Below are positions 41,358 through 50,972 of a stretch of DNA of 64,000 nucleotides, one piece after another. The DNA is taken from assembly GCF_027921745.1 (NCBI RefSeq), contig NC_079238.1, positions 3,906,001 through 3,970,000 on the forward strand, read 5' to 3'. A program made the position numbers and the translations under genes. The notes beneath the pieces were generated by a model. That model did no database searches. It was not told the DNA's origin and was given only the letters and a program-made list of their open reading frames with translations. Source of the DNA: Schizosaccharomyces osmophilus. Lineage: Eukaryota > Ascomycota > Schizosaccharomycetes > Schizosaccharomycetales > Schizosaccharomycetaceae. Positions within the stretch are counted from its first letter, which is position 1. Each line of letters begins with the position of its first letter.

Positions 41358-42902
41358 TTACGAATGCACATGTAGCAACCTTTTTTGTGCTTGCGCGTTC
41401 ACGCGACCCGCGTTGAACCGGTTTGGAATCATGTCAATTTCTCGTTTTGTCTTTCCTTCTGCTTGTAGTTTTTTCACAATGCGTGTGTATGCACTCTCAA
41501 TCAAAATTTCAATCGCACAGTGGTTTCGTGTCACTGGAATCCTTTTCCATGTTCCTCGCTTTCCTCTTGTCATAGCGTCTAGCAGGAACGAAGGCGTTGG
41601 ATTTTTTATCACCTTCTTGACTTGTCGATAATTTAATTTTGGAAGAATCGTAATGTCTCCAGAGTATTTTTGTGTAATTACAGATTGAAGCTTGGTGAAA
41701 AATGTAGGGAAAATCCCTATTTCCGATAAAAGCCGAAATGTAAGACTCACCTCCTGTGCCGCTAAATCAATCGCCTTTTTCGCACATCGTTCCCACCAAC
41801 TGTGAGATGTCGGATCCATGATAAATGGTACAATGTGAAAATTCACTTGCGACACAATAAAATGGTTCACATGAAACAGCTCGGTAAGCTTCGAATGCGG
41901 GATATCATTGTCGACCGAACCATCCATCCATAAAGGCGCATCCGTCACACAAAACGCCGCAATTTCTCGTGTCAATGGATCTCTTTCCCATAACGTCGCA
42001 GGCTGAAATAGAAACGGTACTGAACATGTCGCCACTACCGCACTCCAAATGAGAACATTCGGCGTCGTAATGTAGTTTAGCAAACTAGGCATCTCATACG
42101 AACTGCCACAAGAGACCGTAACGTTCAAGACATAGCCTGATCGGTCAAATGCTTCTTGAAACGTATAATCACCAATCAACAGTTTCAACACTCTTTCTAA
42201 ATGACAAATGTCCAAAACACATCCCTTTGTAAAGTACTGTTTTAAACTTGCCCACAAAGAAAGCGGAGGAAGGTTCGGATCAGTGAATACATTCAAATCT
42301 CCCGTGTGAAATTGCTTTAATAGTATCTTTTGTTCTTCCGTGTTTCGTACTGCTGCTGCACACGCAACAATGGCTCCAGCAGACGAGCCACATATGATCT
42401 TCGGTACCAGGCCTTGTTCATGCAGATCTTTCAAAACACCTATATGATTCATGCCAAACGTACCTCCTCCGCTCAATATCAAAGCTGTATTTCCCACAGT
42501 AAACTTGAGTTTCGAAAACTCAACTAGCTTTTCCTCCATCGATACTTCTGGGCTCTCTTCCAGAAACTCAACACACAATAGAACTTCCTGAATAAATTCA
42601 TCAATCAGTTTTTTTGTTCCAGAATATGCGTAATTGTATAATTGACTATTATCTAGGTTTGCAAAGTCTCTCGCAACTGAACTTTGTAAAATTCCAAACA
42701 TGAGCCTCACGTCTCCAGAAAGCCGAAGTTTCTTCAATTCATGAAGTCTGCTTTCAACTAACTTGTAGTTGTACTCTTCTGATTCGGGTCGTTCTCGCCA
42801 TTCATATTTTCCTTCTGCCATGTCCAGTTTCTCGGCGGCCTGAAGCCAATCTTCGTATGTGGAAGCATATTCCATTTGAAATTTCAATTCATCTTTAGAC
42901 AT
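41358..42902 (-). CDS. ptl3: Patatin-domain triacylglycerol lipase (Tgl3/4/5-type)
   Basis: Lipid-droplet triacylglycerol lipase, 514 aa, single exon. The patatin domain has the oxyanion motif GGGTFGMNHIG (from residue 145), nucleophile elbow GSSAG with Ser174, and the catalytic Asp in WMDGSVDNDIPH. The N-terminal helical region (residues 1-130) and C-terminal block VITQKYSGDITILPKLNYRQV are typical of yeast Tgl lipases. The extreme C-terminus is basic (VKKLQAEGKTKREIDMIPNR). S. pombe has three such genes; synteny with SPAC1A6.05c gives ptl3, which I recall from memory. Confidence 0.9.
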   Translation of the reverse strand: MSKDELKFQMEYASTYEDWLQAAEKLDMAEGKYEWRERPESEEYNYKLVESRLHELKKLRLSGDVRLMFGILQSSVARDFANLDNSQLYNYAYSGTKKLIDEFIQEVLLCVEFLEESPEVSMEEKLVEFSKLKFTVGNTALILSGGGTFGMNHIGVLKDLHEQGLVPKIICGSSAGAIVACAAAVRNTEEQKILLKQFHTGDLNVFTDPNLPPLSLWASLKQYFTKGCVLDICHLERVLKLLIGDYTFQEAFDRSGYVLNVTVSCGSSYEMPSLLNYITTPNVLIWSAVVATCSVPFLFQPATLWERDPLTREIAAFCVTDAPLWMDGSVDNDIPHSKLTELFHVNHFIVSQVNFHIVPFIMDPTSHSWWERCAKKAIDLAAQEVSLTFRLLSEIGIFPTFFTKLQSVITQKYSGDITILPKLNYRQVKKVIKNPTPSFLLDAMTRGKRGTWKRIPVTRNHCAIEILIESAYTRIVKKLQAEGKTKREIDMIPNRFNAGRVNAQAQKRLLHVHS

Positions 42903-43774
42903 TTACATTTATCTAACCGTAGTCTTGTATTTCTTAAAAATCGCCTCAATTAGGTCCTCAATGAGATTGGTTAAAAGTTACTTCAAAAATTGTTGAGTAT
43001 GAGAGGGAATTGCAAAGAATGGGTATACACAAACATTCGCCTTAAATAAGCCTAAATACAATACCTCTTTAAAAAAACATGTAATAGTGGGTCGATTGAA
43101 CTTTATTACAAAAAACTGACTATTATGCTTTTGCCATCTGCGCACAAATTGGATAGCTCTATTCAGTAATAACTCGAAATCAAAAAGATATATAATAAGA
43201 TGTAAAAAATACTATTTTTTTTTATTTCATTCATGCATTCTCAAAAAAATCTTGTGATTCTATGATTTAGTATAAAATTGTATAAGCTGGTGAAAATTTA
43301 TGCTTGCGTCACTATAGTAAACAAACAAAGTATCGAGCTTTGTCCATGGAAGAAATGCTATTGTCTTCAGCTTTCTGAATACCGTTACGTTGGAATCATC
43401 CATCTTGAGAATTTGGCTATAGAAGAGGTAAGAAATAAGCGGTCCTTGCTTGCCTTGATTTATTTTGTAAGATTTGTGCTATACTAAAAAATACTATCTG
43501 GTAACTTTTATTTATGCGCTGCACAGACGAAGGACCAACGATGTATAAGATATAAAGTGAATAAAAAATAATAGAAACCACGACAGATATTTGCATTATG
43601 TACTGTTTGTATACTCTTTTCGTCGCTGAATATATACAAGAAAAAAATATTGGTCATTCTAAGCGTCCAAGCCGATAAACATATAGGTAACTGAAGAATG
43701 AACCAATATTTTGAAGTAGCAGCGAGGACAATAGGAGCCTTTTACGGGCAAAAGCCGCCAATTCGAAAAGTCGT
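42903..43774. other. Spacer between ptl3 and meu31
   Basis: ptl3 promoter and meu31 3' region. It contains a perfect FLEX motif GTAAACAAACA at 43317-43327, about 415 bp upstream of ptl3. No gene recognised. Confidence 0.45.
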
Positions 43775-44399
43775 TTACAATTGAATTGGCTTTTCAGGAA
43801 GATCAAAACCATTTTGGAAACGAATTTCTTGTTCTTTACCATCAGAAATATATTGGATTTCCACATCCTCAATGGAGTGGATTTTAATAACGTTATTGAA
43901 AACAAGTAAGCAACAACCCAATTGGAAAAAGCTGTATAGGTTGGATGCAGCAACAATCACCATAAAGACCTTTTGCATATTGGCGCTGCACATCATTACG
44001 TTTTCGCTGCCAAAGACTTCGCATAATATATAGGGGTTCATGGAAAAGTAAATCAAGACGCATGATCTTAAACACATGCTAAAGAAGGCATCGGTCGTCG
44101 ACCACAAGAGTAGAAGATGAGACCAAGAGATTTTTTTCTAAGTAGTTAGCATATCATTTCGGGTCGCCTACTTCGCGGAGTATTTCTTCTTGTGAACAAA
44201 CCTTGTAAGCCAAAAAAGTTCCAATGAATCCGGAAATAAGAGTACCAATGCCCCAAAGTCCAACGTGTTTCCATCCTCGCAGGAGACAGTACAGCAATGA
44301 AAGATTCATGCCGACAATGGCTGCGAACATAAAAAGGCAAGGAATCTTTACATATTCGATAGACCTCAGAAAAGTAAAAACTTTGGAGAAAGAAGGCAT
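43775..44399 (-). CDS. meu31: Meu31-type four-span membrane protein
   Basis: Exons (reverse) are 44172-44399 and 43775-44137, giving 196 aa. The 34-nt intron (44138-44171) has GTAGGC, ATGCTAAC and ACTTAG and is among the shortest in the window; it joins in frame. Hydrophobic segments at about 19-40 (IPCLFMFAAIVGMNLSLLYC), 45-68 (HVGLWGIGTLISGFIGTFLAY), 93-110 and 130-155 (VFMVIVAASNLYSFFQLGCCLLVF) suggest a tetraspanning membrane protein. Four-helix topology with small loops resembles many fungal small membrane proteins, but no enzymatic motif is visible. The name is from S. pombe synteny (SPAC1A6.06c, meiotic expression upregulated). Forkhead-type sites upstream support meiotic control. Confidence 0.7.
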
Positions 44400-45071
44400 T
44401 ATAAATTTCTGCTTATCAATAAAAAGATGCTTGTTGTTTGTAAGTCTACTTAAAGCCAGTCTCTATAAATAAACACGGCCTTTTGTTTTTTTTTGTGTAT
44501 GTGTGCATGTAAACATAAACATCTACTCCAAATCAAACCCATCGACATACATTAGGAAACCATTGTTTACCTTATGTCATACTTCTCCTGTAACATGTTA
44601 ATTAACATGGTAAAAGAGACATTTTACAGTGCTTTCTAGTGGTTTTATATAGGATTTCAAGTCATATGATTGCTAAATGGAAGGGCTTCACTTTTTGTTT
44701 TAGAACACAGCGACTTGTAAAGTTGCAAACTGATTTCGAAATTGTTTACTTAAGTTCCAAATTTCCATCCTGTCGAGTTGGAAATATAGAACTATGCACG
44801 TTCGTCATAATGCAAGTATGTTTTGCAGCAATGGGAGAAAACATCTAGTCATTTCATTTTTTTTTTCGGGGTTTTTTTTGTTTTCCAATTTTTATTTATT
44901 TTTTATTTGTTTACGTTATTCGGCTATTTTTGTCTTCACAATCGTCATAATTCTTACGTACGTAATTGATTTTTAAACGAAATGCCTGAAGACAACAATC
45001 ATCATTCTTCAACTTACCGTCTGCCAACATCTAATCGTGTTTGAATCGTTAGACACGACCAGATTTAGATC
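44400..45071. other. Divergent promoter meu31 / eisosome gene
   Basis: Contains the forkhead-type site 44509-44521 near meu31. A 20-codon upstream frame (44982-45044, starting MPEDNNHHSS) precedes the eisosome gene. No other gene. Confidence 0.5.
44509..44521 (+). promoter_or_regulatory. Forkhead/FLEX-like site upstream of meu31
   Basis: GTAAACATAAACA, two overlapping forkhead cores, 110 bp upstream of the meu31 start. Mei4 recognises GTAAACA-type FLEX elements in meiotic genes. Confidence 0.5.
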
Positions 45072-46685
45072 ATGAGCAATGGTTCAAAAAACTATAATGC
45101 GCAGTTGACTGCAGCAGCAGCTTCAACAGCTCTTCACAATCCTAGGGGATATAATAACGATGAAAACCATAGAACAGTAAACTCTTTCCTTGGAAACCGT
45201 ACTCTAACTTTCTCAAGTTCTACAAAATCACCTCAGTATGACTACTTACGATCAAAGGCAATGCACACGCCGTATGTTCCAAGAACAAGTGGTAGCAATT
45301 TGCGTAATCCAAACCCGGTCTATAATCCCTCTTCTCCTGCTGCAAGTAGTTATACACCCTCAAGTACTGGAAAAAGATATACTTTGACTTCCGCTTCTGC
45401 AAAGTATCTCACAAAATCTGAAAGACAGAGAAATCCTTCTAGCTATGCAAACGACTTTACTCCTTCTTTTTCCCTTCCTATAGAGCGTCAACGTGCACCG
45501 TCTATCACCAGCAACATTTCGGAAACTCCTAGTACTAGAGATTATGAGGATTCTCGATTACATACGAAGGCCCCTCAGTACGCTCGAGAAATTTCTCAAC
45601 GACCTAATAATGTCGGTCAAACAATACAAGGAAGTACAACCTCAACGAATCGTATCCCTCTTTCAAGCCGAAACAGCCATCTGGGCTCTCCTATCCTTAC
45701 AAACAACATTAGATCTATTGTTTCAAGTAGCGCGCCCTCTTCACCAGCTGGTAATCAAGCTTCTTATTCAGTTTCATCTCCTTTACAACGTTCTAGCACT
45801 GTAGGGCGCCCTTCACCAGGTTCGATCCAAAAATCAGCTATGAAAAAACATTCTCCAGTCGTTTCGGTTGACGGACAATTACCCGAATATACGCCTAAGA
45901 AACGCGTAAGCATTTACGAGGATAAGGACAGTAATAGGATGGATAACTCTTCATCAGAATCGCTTTATCAGGACGTCAATGAAGAATTTGAATCTAACCC
46001 AACTGAGTTGAGTGGATCACCTGCTTTCTATGTTCCATCAACAAAACGTATCTCTGTTATACCATCCAATGTTCCTCGCAGTCCTTCTCACTCTGCCAAA
46101 TCTGACAATACGCAGTTTATATCTTTAGAAGATGCTGCGAAAAAAAGAGTTGAAGAAATGCTTAGACAAATGGACGGTAATAATCAAACCAATAGTATGA
46201 GTCAAATGTCTAACAACGGTCTTCCATTGGAAACTATTCCAGATGACAATACGTCTTTTGTTTCAGAAAGCAGCTTCGATCGCGATGGCAACAGAGGCCG
46301 TGGTCGAAACCTGCTTGCTAAATTAAAACCCAAAAGGTCTAGCTCAAAGGCATCACGTGACTTGCCTTATGGTCATTACGGTGCTTCTTATTCCTCTTTG
46401 GTAGGCAATGGCAACGGCCGTTATACACTGCGTGGGTCTAACGCGGGTAATCAACAACGCGAACCTATTTATTCTCTTCGGCAAACATCCCAACCTGATA
46501 ATACGCACGAAAGAAGATCTTACACTTTCAGTGGTACTAACCCTATGGCGACGGATGATACAGCTTATGAAAATAGATTTGTCAATGATAGTGACAGTAT
46601 GCTGGATAATCAACCTCCTCAAAAGCCCAAGAAAAAGGGAAATAAGCTAAAAGCCTTTAAAAAGCTTTTTAAAATCAGATTTTGA
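45072..46685 (+). CDS. sle1: Seg1-like eisosome protein
   Basis: A 537-aa, largely disordered Ser/Asn/Pro-rich protein, single exon. It has short Arg-flanked motifs, a potential coiled coil (SLEDAAKKRVEEMLRQMDG, about 355-375) and a strongly basic C-terminus (KPKKKGNKLKAFKKLFKIRF), suited to membrane binding. It matches by position S. pombe SPAC1A6.07, the Seg1/Sle1-type eisosome organiser that stabilises plasma-membrane furrows with Pil1. No catalytic domain. A short upstream ORF precedes it. The symbol is by synteny, and the low-complexity sequence makes direct homology hard to prove by eye. Confidence 0.65.
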   Translation: MSNGSKNYNAQLTAAAASTALHNPRGYNNDENHRTVNSFLGNRTLTFSSSTKSPQYDYLRSKAMHTPYVPRTSGSNLRNPNPVYNPSSPAASSYTPSSTGKRYTLTSASAKYLTKSERQRNPSSYANDFTPSFSLPIERQRAPSITSNISETPSTRDYEDSRLHTKAPQYAREISQRPNNVGQTIQGSTTSTNRIPLSSRNSHLGSPILTNNIRSIVSSSAPSSPAGNQASYSVSSPLQRSSTVGRPSPGSIQKSAMKKHSPVVSVDGQLPEYTPKKRVSIYEDKDSNRMDNSSSESLYQDVNEEFESNPTELSGSPAFYVPSTKRISVIPSNVPRSPSHSAKSDNTQFISLEDAAKKRVEEMLRQMDGNNQTNSMSQMSNNGLPLETIPDDNTSFVSESSFDRDGNRGRGRNLLAKLKPKRSSSKASRDLPYGHYGASYSSLVGNGNGRYTLRGSNAGNQQREPIYSLRQTSQPDNTHERRSYTFSGTNPMATDDTAYENRFVNDSDSMLDNQPPQKPKKKGNKLKAFKKLFKIRF

Positions 46686-46980
46686 AAACATTATTAAGAA
46701 TGGCAGACGCTTGAATTCATAATTGTGCCTTCTGATGCGTTTAATTAGCATGACTTGTTGGCGGATTTATCTAATTACCATCTACTATTGGAATCTTATT
46801 AATCTATAATTTATTATAACTCCGCAGTCATTGTACTGTTGTTTGCCGTTTTCATCTCCCTCAAAATGTTATAATTTCATTACAAGCTTTGTGGTGTTAA
46901 TTTAATCGTGTTTCTTTTTGTTGATACTTTTGGCTAAACAAATCACATTTCATATAATCAACGCTATTATTAAGCAATTA

Positions 46981-47811
46981 TCAAGTAAAAAAAAATGGTT
47001 TGTTACCACTGCGATGGTCACGACTGGCAAGATCCTCTAAGTATTTTCTCGATAAAACTTCCGTAATTGTAGGTTCTCTTTCTTCCCAGTTCATAATAGT
47101 TTCATTGAGTAAGTACTTGTCGGTATAATCTTGATAATAACTTATTTGCTCCTTCAGATCATCATTTGGATTGTAACGAAGTGGTTCAACATCAATGAAA
47201 GTTCCTTGATCATCAACTGGATATCCGTTTTCCATGCTCGATAAACCATCCATTAGTGAAATCCTGCAGCTTTCTGCGTCGCTCATAATTTCTGGAGAGT
47301 GGCTACTTAGCTCCTCATCGTCTGATTGCAGTTCAATTATTTCCACTGAGCCTATGTTTTCCTTCTCTTCGGCGTCCGATGGCTTTGAATTTCGTAATGG
47401 ATATTGAATATCTGACTTGGCACGTAGTGCTTTGTCAGACACTGACCTGGTCGGTATACGATTAATAGTATTCGCATGAGTATCGTTTGAATTCAAAGAA
47501 TCCTTATGCTTGCCATTGGATTTCATATACGATAAACGAGCACAGCCAGTCGAAAAAGAATATCTAGTCTCTTTTGGTTCATCATTAAATACGACCAAAG
47601 CCTCACAGTTCGCATCATTGTTTTGTTTATCATTATCTGAACTTCCTAATGCATTTTCAGAATAGTTTTCACGAACAGCTGATATCCATGATACTAAAGG
47701 ATCATAACTAGAACTTTGGTTGCTTGGGAATTCCATAGCTAAACGAGCAGCAAAGGATGAAACTCGTTTACTATTTAAAGTAGAATCTTTGTTCTCTTTA
47801 AATCCATTCAT
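46981..47811 (-). CDS. mug125: Mug125-position protein of unknown function
   Basis: A 276-aa acidic, disordered protein (many Ser/Asn/Asp/Glu), single exon. It has an N-terminal basic stretch with NSKRVSSFAARLAMEF and a conserved-looking C-terminus (IMNWEEREPTITEVLSRKYLEDLASRD) that may be a short helical interaction motif. No domain recognised. The S. pombe gene at this place is the meiotically upregulated mug125. A dense run of forkhead-type sites lies 68-88 bp upstream of the start codon, which fits meiotic induction. An 80-codon frame upstream (47814-48056) ends right before the start and probably represents leader sequence. Confidence 0.65.
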   Translation of the reverse strand: MNGFKENKDSTLNSKRVSSFAARLAMEFPSNQSSSYDPLVSWISAVRENYSENALGSSDNDKQNNDANCEALVVFNDEPKETRYSFSTGCARLSYMKSNGKHKDSLNSNDTHANTINRIPTRSVSDKALRAKSDIQYPLRNSKPSDAEEKENIGSVEIIELQSDDEELSSHSPEIMSDAESCRISLMDGLSSMENGYPVDDQGTFIDVEPLRYNPNDDLKEQISYYQDYTDKYLLNETIMNWEEREPTITEVLSRKYLEDLASRDHRSGNKPFFFT

Positions 47812-48247
47812 ACTTATTTTTTTGAATTAATCAGGTTGTTGCTTGCGTTACAAATATTCCACTTGCAATATTCATAAAGTAAACATACATAAACAAACAA
47901 AGGCATTGTTGTTCTCGAGACAACAGGCAAGGTTTTCAGCTTAACTAACATAAATTGAAAAAATTCTGGCATATTAGCTAACGATTTATTAAAAGAAATG
48001 AAGGAAAAAAAACTAACTTCTCTAATTAAAGTTCGAATAAAACGAGTACCACTCATATAACTTTCCTGTGCAGAGAAAAGAGTATAAAAGGCGGCTTCTG
48101 AAACTCTTCATTTGATTACTCAAAAGTAGTTCATAACACTCAGCATTCAAGGATATTGAATGTTACTCTAAAATTCCTTGAATCACTTTTCAAAGAAACC
48201 AATTTGGAGCTCCCCAATTAATTTAATTACACAAAAATCGTTGTTAT
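47812..48247. other. Spacer between mug125 and lag1
   Basis: mug125 promoter and lag1 3' region. A TATAAAAG on the forward strand at about 48084-48091 has no forward gene downstream, so an antisense RNA over lag1 is possible. No protein gene seen. Confidence 0.4.
47879..47899 (+). promoter_or_regulatory. Forkhead/FLEX array upstream of mug125
   Basis: GTAAACA followed after a short gap by TAAACAAACA, giving overlapping forkhead cores in 21 bp, 68 bp upstream of the mug125 start. Matches the Mei4-binding FLEX consensus GTAAACAAACA in part. Confidence 0.55.
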
Positions 48248-49417
48248 TTATTTCTTTTTAGAATCTTCATCTGCCTCTTCCTCATTGTCAGACCGACTAT
48301 CAACAGCACCTTCACCGGAAAAAACACGATATGCGACTTTGACAATCATGCCAAACCAAATGTAAATTAAAATCTGCAAAGAGAAAAGAAGAAAAATGAA
48401 AGCGTAGTATACTTTCTCATTAAATATATAACCTTTCGAAAGGTCCACATGGAATCCGCCTATAATCCTAGGAGCGGATATTACCACGACTTTAAGGATT
48501 CTGTAAAAAAGATAATGTCTTGAATATATCCAACTTGCCATAAAGAGACCAAATAAATAATCACAGATTTTACCACACCCGAGGTATTTTATCATTTTAG
48601 AGCCTGATAGAATGTAGTCTGATAAATCGAAAATGTATAAAATGGCATTACCAACTCGAAGGAAATTAAAGCAATAGCTCAAACTAATTAAAGAACATGT
48701 GACAATATGATGTGCAAACATTTGCCAATGATCAGCGCGGCGTTGTTCCACGTGAAGGACATACAATTGCTGTAACCAAAATCCAAACTGAACAAGGTAA
48801 TAGAATTTGAAAAGCTTAGACATATAATACTGGGGATAGTGTTCAAAAAGTTGTTCTTCGTGACCCCAATATCCACTAGTACGATAGATGTAACACCCAA
48901 GTACCCAAAAGACGAGGTAATACAAGAAGCAATACCCTTGCTCACAGAATCGAATAACAATTTTTCGTTTCCGGATTCCGTAGAACAAAATGAAAGGGCG
49001 AAAGCAATAATCCATAACAACGCTTCTGATAGCAGTAAAAATAACTACCCAAAATAAAGAAAAAAGAAGATCTTTGGGGCCTTTTCCGTAAACGCCCGAC
49101 GATTCTTTATAGGACAAAACCACAAATGGTTCAGCATAGGGCCTTGTCGACGGTAAATAATAAAAAAAGATGCTTAACGAAATAAGAGCTAAGGTGATTT
49201 CTTTTTGCCATAAAACAAGAAATAAAGGAGCTTGTACTAATTTTTTGCCATCTCTTGCTACGAAATTTCTCCGATCTTCTAAAGAGCATCTAAAAAAAGT
49301 ACTGTCGTCACCTATGTGAACAAGATCTTTAATAGAATCCTGGCCAGTAGTCTTTGTACGAGTAGGCTTATGTTGTTTTCCTTTCGAAGCTTTTTTGGTC
49401 ATAGTGGATTCGGACAA
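48248..49417 (-). CDS. lag1: Lag1 ceramide synthase (TLC domain)
   Basis: ER acyl-CoA-dependent ceramide synthase. It is 389 aa, single exon, with about seven membrane spans. The TLC domain runs from about 150 to 355 with the Lag1 motif DHWQMFAHHIVTCSLISLSYCFNFLRVGN, containing the paired catalytic histidines. The sequence LFDLSDYIL follows in the YIFDLSDYILSGSKMIKYLG block. The C-terminus is acidic then basic (DNEEEADEDSKKK), typical for ER retrieval and CK2 phosphorylation in Lag1/Lac1. The N-terminus is basic and Ser/Thr-rich. Position equals SPAC1A6.09c. Confidence 0.95.
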   Translation of the reverse strand: MSESTMTKKASKGKQHKPTRTKTTGQDSIKDLVHIGDDSTFFRCSLEDRRNFVARDGKKLVQAPLFLVLWQKEITLALISLSIFFYYLPSTRPYAEPFVVLSYKESSGVYGKGPKDLLFSLFWVVIFTAIRSVVMDYCFRPFILFYGIRKRKIVIRFCEQGYCFLYYLVFWVLGCYIYRTSGYWGHEEQLFEHYPQYYMSKLFKFYYLVQFGFWLQQLYVLHVEQRRADHWQMFAHHIVTCSLISLSYCFNFLRVGNAILYIFDLSDYILSGSKMIKYLGCGKICDYLFGLFMASWIYSRHYLFYRILKVVVISAPRIIGGFHVDLSKGYIFNEKVYYAFIFLLFSLQILIYIWFGMIVKVAYRVFSGEGAVDSRSDNEEEADEDSKKK

Positions 49418-50972
49418 ACAAAGTAGATGTATATAGTCTTAGACAACTTTCAACTCGAATGAAAATGAAAATGCTCGTGTATCGGTTCCAAAATAAAGAT
49501 TAAAACAAAGAAAGAGAAAGGAAAAGGAAAAGGAATATGAAATGCAAAATGCAAAAAGAACGGAAGGAAGACTGAGCACTCGTGTAGTGTATTCAAATTG
49601 ATATTAAGAAACAAAAACTAGAAAAGAAAACAATGTTAATAAACCCCTCACCTAAAAGAAGAATGCGCAAACTTGCTTGTCAAAGTCAAGCCATATATAT
49701 TTTGAAAATTCGTCAACAGCTAATGACGCTTCCTTGCCGTCTTCTAATAAAAATGTCGCAATGGCAACCATTGCTTTTAGATTAAATTATGTAGCGAAAA
49801 TAACAAAAGCGGTAACTTGTGACGGAACCACCACTTTCTCATTGAAAACAAAAGTATCTAGCTACAATCTATAGTAATTCGCCCTGCGTGTGGGAGACTC
49901 AAAACAATATCCATTCGGCTTTGGAAGCTCTCTGTTTCTCAAAGTCCCAATTTGGATCCGGTTTTCCCTTTTATGACAAAAGACAAGACATTCCCAAGTA
50001 TTGTGCAGCAACTTCTCCTACGAAAATGAAATTCGTCAGTTACTTACCAAATAAAACCTTAAGAATTGTAGAAATCCTATACCGCGAAAATCGTAAGTGT
50101 AAACGGCAGAATGCTTGGCGTCTGGGATGACTACGTGGTCATTATTTAAGAACAGAATACGAAAGACTGTGTTACTTAGGGCGTTACTTGCCTTTTTAAT
50201 ATGTTCGATCAGCAAGTGACCAGTTACTTGAAAATGTTACTTAAAATTTGTCAAAAAATGAAATGAGCAGAAATGCCGACAGCTTGGGCGGGAATAAAAG
50301 TGCTTCTTTCATTCAATTGTACGAACTATTGGACCTATGTAGGTGAGAATTGTGATGCGTATTACTGGCCGACTCCGGAAATCGCTAAAATAAACATGCG
50401 CACCCCTTGAAATATACTGCCACTTGAGACCTTGTAATAATAAAAATGGGCTAAAGCTATATTTTTTAAAGCAGAGGGTCTTGCTTGTATTGCAATTCTG
50501 CTTGAAGTGTATTCTTCAGCCAGCTGTGTTTGATGGTTACGTTGTAATGTGGAAAGTGACATGCCTAGACCGGGTATACTTTTTTTACTAAGAATAGAGT
50601 CTTCATATAATTGTTGCTCCAACAATAGAACTACGCTTTGTTCATGTTAATTGCACGGCAGTTGATTGAAAGGTAGGCTAAGCTGGAAGAAGGAATAAAT
50701 CCTAGCGAAAATTAAAAGAGTTGTAAAGACAAGTTTGGACTTTGAGACTTTTTCAAGCTGGTGCCAAAGCATGGTACTTCACTTTGCTCCACTGTGAGCC
50801 ATTCCCTTGTGGTCAATCCTTTTTAGACTAACAAAATTAGTTTATTAGGTTCGTACATTCTGTTAAATAACATAATGTATATTGTCATTTACAAGTAGCA
50901 TGTCACTCAATAAATGAAACTGTTACAACAAAGATTTTACAACTTGCACTGGGAATTTTTCACAAAACCAGA
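49418..50972. other. 1.5-kb spacer between lag1 and tcd1
   Basis: No secure gene. A reverse-strand frame at 50362-50650 has protein-like composition (LEQQLYEDSILSKKS...) but no good ATG and could be an exon of an unrecognised gene. Forward frames at 49677-49874 and 49888-50130 look random. The lag1 promoter and tcd1 promoter lie at the ends. Confidence 0.4.

Noticed and set aside
47814-48056. 80-codon reverse frame just upstream of mug125
   Set aside because: Contains the forkhead array and ends at the mug125 start; more likely promoter and leader than a gene.
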